From positions 3,888,256-3,952,255 of the forward strand of contig LR732703.1 of assembly GCA_902506565.1 (NCBI GenBank): a stretch of DNA of 64,000 nucleotides, given 5' to 3'. Shown here piece after piece: positions 59,192-64,000 of the stretch. The notes under the pieces are model-generated. The model was not told where the DNA came from. It saw nothing but the letters and a program-made list of their open reading frames with translations, and did no database searches. Both the position numbers and the translations under genes were made by a program. Position 1 is the first letter of the stretch, and each line of letters opens with the position of its first letter. This stretch comes from Burkholderiales bacterium 8X. GTDB taxonomy: Bacteria; Pseudomonadota; Gammaproteobacteria; Burkholderiales; Burkholderiaceae_C.

Positions 59192-60471
59192 ACGTCGAAG
59201 CGGCCCTGCCCGGGCATCCCCAAATCCATCGCGTGGACGGTGCCTTGCACGTCGAATCCGTGCCGCTTGCGCCATTGGCGCAAAGCCACGGCACGCCCCT
59301 CTTCGTCTACTCGAAGGCCTGGATGCTGGAGGCCCTCGCGTCCTACCAGCGCGGCCTGGCCGGGCGCGACTACCTGATCTGCTATGCCATGAAGGCGAAC
59401 TCGTCGCTCGGCGTGCTGAAGGTCTTCGCCGAAGCCGGCTGCGGCTTCGACATCGTCTCGGGCGGGGAGCTCGCGCGGGTGCTGGCCGCCGGCGCGGATC
59501 CTGCAAAGATCATCTTTTCGGGCGTCGGCAAGACTCGCGCCGAGATGCGTCGGGCGCTGGAGGTCGGCATCGCCTGCTTCAACGTCGAAAGCGCCGCCGA
59601 GATCGACGTGCTCAACGAAGTCGCGCTGCAAGTGGACCAGCGCGCGCCGATCAGCGTGCGCATCAATCCGAATGTCGATCCGAAGACCCATCCCTATATT
59701 TCCACCGGCTTGAAGGCGAGCAAGTTCGGCGTCGCGCACGACGAGGCCCTGGCGGTCTACCGTCGTGCGGCTGCGCTGCCGGGCCTGCAGGTGGTCGGCA
59801 TCGATTGCCACATCGGCTCGCAGATCACCGACGCCGCGCCGTATGCCGAGGCAGTGGAGCGGGTGCTCGACCTGGTCGAGACCATCGAGGCAGCCGGCAT
59901 TCGGCTGCATCATCTCGATTTCGGCGGCGGACTCGGCATCGACTACCGGGGCGACGTGCCGCCCGCTGCCGACGCCCTTTGGGCGCGTCTGCTCGAGCAG
60001 CTGGATGCGCGCGGCTTCGGCGATCGCCGGATCGTCGTCGAGCCGGGTCGTTCGCTGGTCGGGAACGCCGGGGTTTGCGTCACCGAGGTGCTCTATCTCA
60101 AGCCCGGCGAGGAAAAGAACTTCTGCATCGTCGACGCTGCGATGAACGACCTGCCGAGGCCGGCGATGTACCAGGCGTTCCACCGCATCGAACCGGTGCA
60201 GCAGCAGGCGGACCGCGCCGGCGCGACCTACGACGTGGTCGGTCCGGTTTGCGAGAGCGGCGATTGGCTGGGGCGCGATCGCTTGCTTGCCGTGAAGGCG
60301 GGCGACTTGCTGGCTGTCATGTCGTCTGGCGCGTATTCGATGGCGATGGCCAGCAACTACAACACCCGGGGCCGTGCGGCCGAAGTGCTGGTCGATGGCG
60401 CGGAGGCGCGCTTGATCCGGCGCCGCGAAACCATCGACGACCAGCTGCGGCTCGAATCGGCTTCGGCATAA
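59188..60471 (+). CDS. lysA: Diaminopimelate decarboxylase
   Basis: The final step of lysine synthesis; a fold-type III PLP enzyme. 427 residues with the PLP lysine in YAMKANSSLGVL, HIGSQITD, GGGLGIDY, and the active-site cysteine in GPVCESGDWLGRDR from the dimer partner. The start is GTG at 59188, giving a GTGA overlap with lptM. Confidence 0.97.
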   Translation: MNVEAALPGHPQIHRVDGALHVESVPLAPLAQSHGTPLFVYSKAWMLEALASYQRGLAGRDYLICYAMKANSSLGVLKVFAEAGCGFDIVSGGELARVLAAGADPAKIIFSGVGKTRAEMRRALEVGIACFNVESAAEIDVLNEVALQVDQRAPISVRINPNVDPKTHPYISTGLKASKFGVAHDEALAVYRRAAALPGLQVVGIDCHIGSQITDAAPYAEAVERVLDLVETIEAAGIRLHHLDFGGGLGIDYRGDVPPAADALWARLLEQLDARGFGDRRIVVEPGRSLVGNAGVCVTEVLYLKPGEEKNFCIVDAAMNDLPRPAMYQAFHRIEPVQQQADRAGATYDVVGPVCESGDWLGRDRLLAVKAGDLLAVMSSGAYSMAMASNYNTRGRAAEVLVDGAEARLIRRRETIDDQLRLESASA

Positions 60472-60520
60472 CCGCCCCGCGGCGAACGAGCGCGGTCATC
60501 GACGGCCCGCGCAAATGGAT

Positions 60521-61180
60521 CTACTTGGCGACTTGCGGCCGGCGAACCTCAGCCGATTGCGGCTTGGCATCCGCCTTGCCCTTCTTCTTGGCAAGATAGT
60601 TCCACACTCTCCAGCCGAGCAGCACGGCGATGATGCCCGCGTAGATGAACACTTCGCCGAAGTTGTTCTTGCCGCTTCGCATCCAGAAGAAGTGCAGCAA
60701 GCCCAAGCCTGCGATGACATAGACCAGCTTGTGGAGCGTCTGCCAGCGCTTGGCGCCGAGCGCCTTGATCGCCCGGTTGAAGGAGGTTGCCGCCAGCGGC
60801 GTCAGCAACAGGAAGCCGAGGAAGCCGACCAAAATGAACGGCCGCTTCGCGATGTCCTTGGCAATCTCCGCGACTTCGAAGCCCATGTCGAACCAGCTGT
60901 AGCTCAGCAGGTGAATGACCACGTAGAAATAAGCGAACAAGCCCAGCATGCGACGCAGGCGCGCCAAGGCATTCAGCTTGGTCATGACGCGCAGCGGCGT
61001 GACCGCCAGCACGATGCAGATGAAGCGCAGCGTCCAGTCGCCGGTCGCGCGGATCAGGTGCTCTGCGGGGTTGGCACCCAGCTGATCGGTGAACGCGCCG
61101 TAGAACAACCAGGCGAAAGGCAGCAGGCAGGCGAGGAACACCAGCGGCTTGGCCGCTGGATGCATCAGCAGCTTGTTCAC
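60521..61180 (-). CDS. msrQ: Heme b membrane subunit MsrQ
   Basis: Passes electrons from the respiratory chain to MsrP. 219 residues with six membrane helices of the ferric-reductase-like fold; candidate heme histidines are in YVVIHLLSYSW, LHKLVYVIAGLGLLHFFWM. It is 10 bp after msrP. The C-terminus is basic and hydrophilic. Confidence 0.94.
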   Translation of the reverse strand: MNKLLMHPAAKPLVFLACLLPFAWLFYGAFTDQLGANPAEHLIRATGDWTLRFICIVLAVTPLRVMTKLNALARLRRMLGLFAYFYVVIHLLSYSWFDMGFEVAEIAKDIAKRPFILVGFLGFLLLTPLAATSFNRAIKALGAKRWQTLHKLVYVIAGLGLLHFFWMRSGKNNFGEVFIYAGIIAVLLGWRVWNYLAKKKGKADAKPQSAEVRRPQVAK

Positions 61181-61190
61181 GGCCGCCCCT

Positions 61191-62192
<1,002 letters not shown>

Positions 62193-62228
62193 GGGGTTCC
62201 TTTGCGCCTGGGTTGCTTGCACACTGAA

Positions 62229-62272
62229 TTCGTTTCTCGCAGGATCTGGTTACGCAGCATGGTTACGCAGCA
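62229..62272 (-). promoter_or_regulatory. ECF-sigma-type promoter with duplicated -35 box, upstream of msrPQ
   Basis: TGGTTACGCAGCA is repeated exactly in tandem (62247-62259, 62260-62272). On the minus strand each copy contains GTAACC. The nearer one is followed after 15 bp by CGAA (62232-62229), about 37 bp from the msrP ATG. The GTAACC/CGAA pair resembles promoters of SigF-type ECF factors that control msrPQ-like genes in other Proteobacteria. Confidence 0.55.
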
Positions 62273-62316
62273 CTCGGGCGAACGGTTTTGATCCGGAACG
62301 CGTCACCGGCCGGGTC

Positions 62317-63633
62317 CTACAAGGTTCCGTAGCTGTGGAGCCCGCTCAGGAACATGTTGACGCCGAGGAATGCGAAGGTCGTGACCGCGAGGCCGGCCAG
62401 GGCCCACCAGGCGGCGACTGTACCGCGCAGGCCCTTGACCAGGCGCATGTGCAGCCAAGCCGCGTAGTTCAGCCAGACGATGAGCGCCCAGGTCTCCTTG
62501 GGGTCCCAGCTCCAGTAGCCGCCCCAGGCATCGGCGGCCCACAAGGCGCCCAGCACGGTCGCGATGGTGAAGAACGCGAAGCCCACCGTGATCGCCTTGT
62601 ACATCACGTCGTCGAGGATCTCGTTGGAAGGCAGCCGCGCGGCGATCCGCTTGCGGCCCCACAGGATGCCGCCCGCGATCAAGGCCGAGATGCCCGCATA
62701 GGCCAGCCAGTAGCTGCCGCCGGCCTCCTGCACCCGCTGCCTAAAGGCGACCGGCACGAAGCACAGGGCGATGGCCAGCAGCCACATGGGCGTCAGCTTG
62801 TACCAGCGCGTCTCGTGCGCCTGTTCCTTGATGAGGTAGGCGAAAGCCACCATCGCCGCCAGCGCGAAGGTGCCGTAGCCGATGAAGTTGGCCGGCACGT
62901 GCAGTTTCATCCACCAGCTCTGGAGGGCCGGAACCAGCGGCTGGATCTCGTGGGCTTCGCGAACCAGCGTGTACCAGAGCAGGAAGCCGACCGCCGCGCT
63001 CACCACCAGCATCACGAAGGCGCCGAGCGCTCGCGTGCCGTAGCGCGCCTCGAAGTACAGGTAGAAGGTGGCGGTCAGCCAGCAGAAGAGGACGAACACC
63101 TCGTAGAGATTGCTGACCGGGATGTGGCCGATATCGGGGCCGAGCTGGTGGCTTTCGTACCAGCGCACCATCGTTCCGATGAGCGCCATGGCGACCGCCG
63201 CCCAGGCCAGCCGCGAGCCGATCAGGTCCATGGCGTCGCCCTGGCGGCCGGAGAAGAAACCGATCCAGTAGAAGGCCGTGCTCATGAAGAAGAGCACGCT
63301 CATCCAGAGGATGGCCGACTGGCTGGAAAGGAAGTACTTCAACCAGAACACCGATTCGGCCCGGGCCAGGTCGCCCTGATAGGAGGAAATGGCAAGCAGC
63401 GCGGCCGCGGCCACCACGATGGCCAGCACCCGAAGCGGCCGCCAGAACCAACCCAGCCAGATCGCAGCCGGAATGGTGGCGAGCAGGATCACCTTTTCGT
63501 AGATGTCCATCGCCCCGGTGTAGCGCGCGAAGGCGAAGAGGCCACCGGCCAGCACCAGCACCGCGAAGATCCAGTCGAAACCGCTTCGGCGGGAGAACCA
63601 GCCTTCGTTCAGAGTCAGTGTGGTGGTCGTCAT
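62317..63633 (-). CDS. ccsB: Cytochrome c biogenesis protein CcsB/ResC (system II)
   Basis: A heme exporter/ligase subunit of system II. 438 residues, strongly membrane spanning. The WWD heme-handling domain is WGGYWSWDPKETWALIVW, with histidines in KLHVPANF and NYAAWLHMRLV. The ATG at 63633 overlaps the resB stop by 4 bp. It presumably serves cytochrome c1 and other c-type cytochromes. Confidence 0.95.
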   Translation of the reverse strand: MTTTTLTLNEGWFSRRSGFDWIFAVLVLAGGLFAFARYTGAMDIYEKVILLATIPAAIWLGWFWRPLRVLAIVVAAAALLAISSYQGDLARAESVFWLKYFLSSQSAILWMSVLFFMSTAFYWIGFFSGRQGDAMDLIGSRLAWAAVAMALIGTMVRWYESHQLGPDIGHIPVSNLYEVFVLFCWLTATFYLYFEARYGTRALGAFVMLVVSAAVGFLLWYTLVREAHEIQPLVPALQSWWMKLHVPANFIGYGTFALAAMVAFAYLIKEQAHETRWYKLTPMWLLAIALCFVPVAFRQRVQEAGGSYWLAYAGISALIAGGILWGRKRIAARLPSNEILDDVMYKAITVGFAFFTIATVLGALWAADAWGGYWSWDPKETWALIVWLNYAAWLHMRLVKGLRGTVAAWWALAGLAVTTFAFLGVNMFLSGLHSYGTL

Positions 63634-64000
63634 CGCGCCAGGTCCTTCTTCTTGATGGCGAGCAGCCTGTCCTTGAGGTGCTCGAATTCGCGGTCGCTGT
63701 CGATCGTCTTGCGGTTCATCGACATGGCCAGGCTCGCGTCGCATCGATTCGGCTCGCTGCCCGGCGCCAACCATACCCAGAGCCTGCGTTCGCGCACGTA
63801 CAGCATGGCGAATATCCCCACGATCAGCAACAGGCAGCCCAGGTACACGACCGACTTGCCGGGCGCCCGCGCCACCTGGAACACGCTGGCCTGCACCTGC
63901 TTGAAGTCGGCCAGCATCATCGCGACCGGTGCCGGATAGAAGTACGCATCGCTGATCGCCAGTACCGCCTGCGTCAGGAACTGCTGCGACTTCTCGTCGC
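63630..64000 (-). CDS. resB: Cytochrome c biogenesis protein ResB (partial, N-terminus beyond window)
   Basis: Only the last 123 or so codons are inside. They show ISDAYFYPAPVAMMLADFKQVQASVFQVARAPGKSVVYLG, a last membrane helix (LGCLLLIVGIFAMLYV) and RERRLWVWLAPG, the typical ResB/Ccs1 C-terminus. It pairs with ccsB through a 4-bp overlap. The start and the first membrane helices lie right of the window. Confidence 0.93.
   Translation of the reverse strand, partial: DEKSQQFLTQAVLAISDAYFYPAPVAMMLADFKQVQASVFQVARAPGKSVVYLGCLLLIVGIFAMLYVRERRLWVWLAPGSEPNRCDASLAMSMNRKTIDSDREFEHLKDRLLAIKKKDLAR

Overview
The window is a GC-rich (clearly above 60%) bacterial chromosome segment. Its gene content and order point to the Comamonadaceae (Burkholderiales, Betaproteobacteria), probably Variovorax or a near relative. 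The reasons are the mla - ABC exporter - bolA - murA - his - hinT - tatABC - degS-type run, petABC with sspAB, pilMNOPQ divergent from a class A penicillin-binding protein and followed by aroK-aroB, system II cytochrome c maturation, and a short HisG. The genus is an inference from synteny and protein character, not from a database search. Most genes from about 11 to 56 kb lie on the minus strand. No gap between genes exceeds about 230 bases.

Layout. 1-3.4 kb: secA (C-terminus off the left edge), divergent dciA, and a small glsB-type membrane protein. 3.4-11.1 kb is the most accessory part. It holds a small secreted protein; a three-gene unit of Rieske oxygenase, VanB-type reductase and heme oxygenase with a divergent TetR regulator; and a unit of TRAP solute-binding protein, type II dehydroquinase and 3-hydroxyisobutyrate-dehydrogenase-like enzyme with a divergent IclR regulator. 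Both divergent gaps carry palindromes that look like operators. 11.1-15.3 kb: tRNA-Thr(TGT), sspAB and the bc1 complex petABC. 15.5-19.1 kb: mscL, pdxA, a NIF3-family gene and a DegS/DegQ-type protease, followed by a very G-rich tract.

19.2-37.1 kb is one long same-strand run. Read in its own direction it is mlaFEDACB, an ABC-2 exporter, bolA, murA, hisG-hisD-(Rap1a-like gene)-hisCBHA-(mutarotase)-hisFIE, a DUF4870 gene, hinT and tatABC. Many genes overlap by 4 bp. It combines outer-membrane lipid asymmetry, peptidoglycan precursor synthesis, histidine synthesis and Tat export. 37.2-43.5 kb: gltD and gltB (glutamate synthase) with a clear promoter. 43.6-48.7 kb: a RAYT-like transposase, a methyltransferase, a DUF1415 gene, dgt, aroB and aroK.

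48.7-56 kb: a large Ig-repeat lipoprotein gene sits between aroK and pilQ; then pilQPONM (type IV pilus secretin and alignment complex). 56.2-60.5 kb: a class A PBP, cyaY, lptM and lysA. 60.5-64 kb: msrQ-msrP (periplasmic methionine sulfoxide repair) under what looks like an ECF-type promoter with a duplicated -35 box, then ccsB and the end of resB. Functional links across the window are the Tat system with two likely substrates (Rieske PetA and MsrP), and Ccs maturation with cytochrome c1.

Most of the window is housekeeping. The most interesting leads are the heme oxygenase joined to a Rieske oxygenase/reductase pair, the Ig-repeat lipoprotein with calcium-loop-like motifs inside the pilus-shikimate operon, a terminator-containing mini-ORF that ends 1 nt before mlaF, the nine-run G-tract after the DegS-type gene, and the duplicated ECF-like box at msrPQ.
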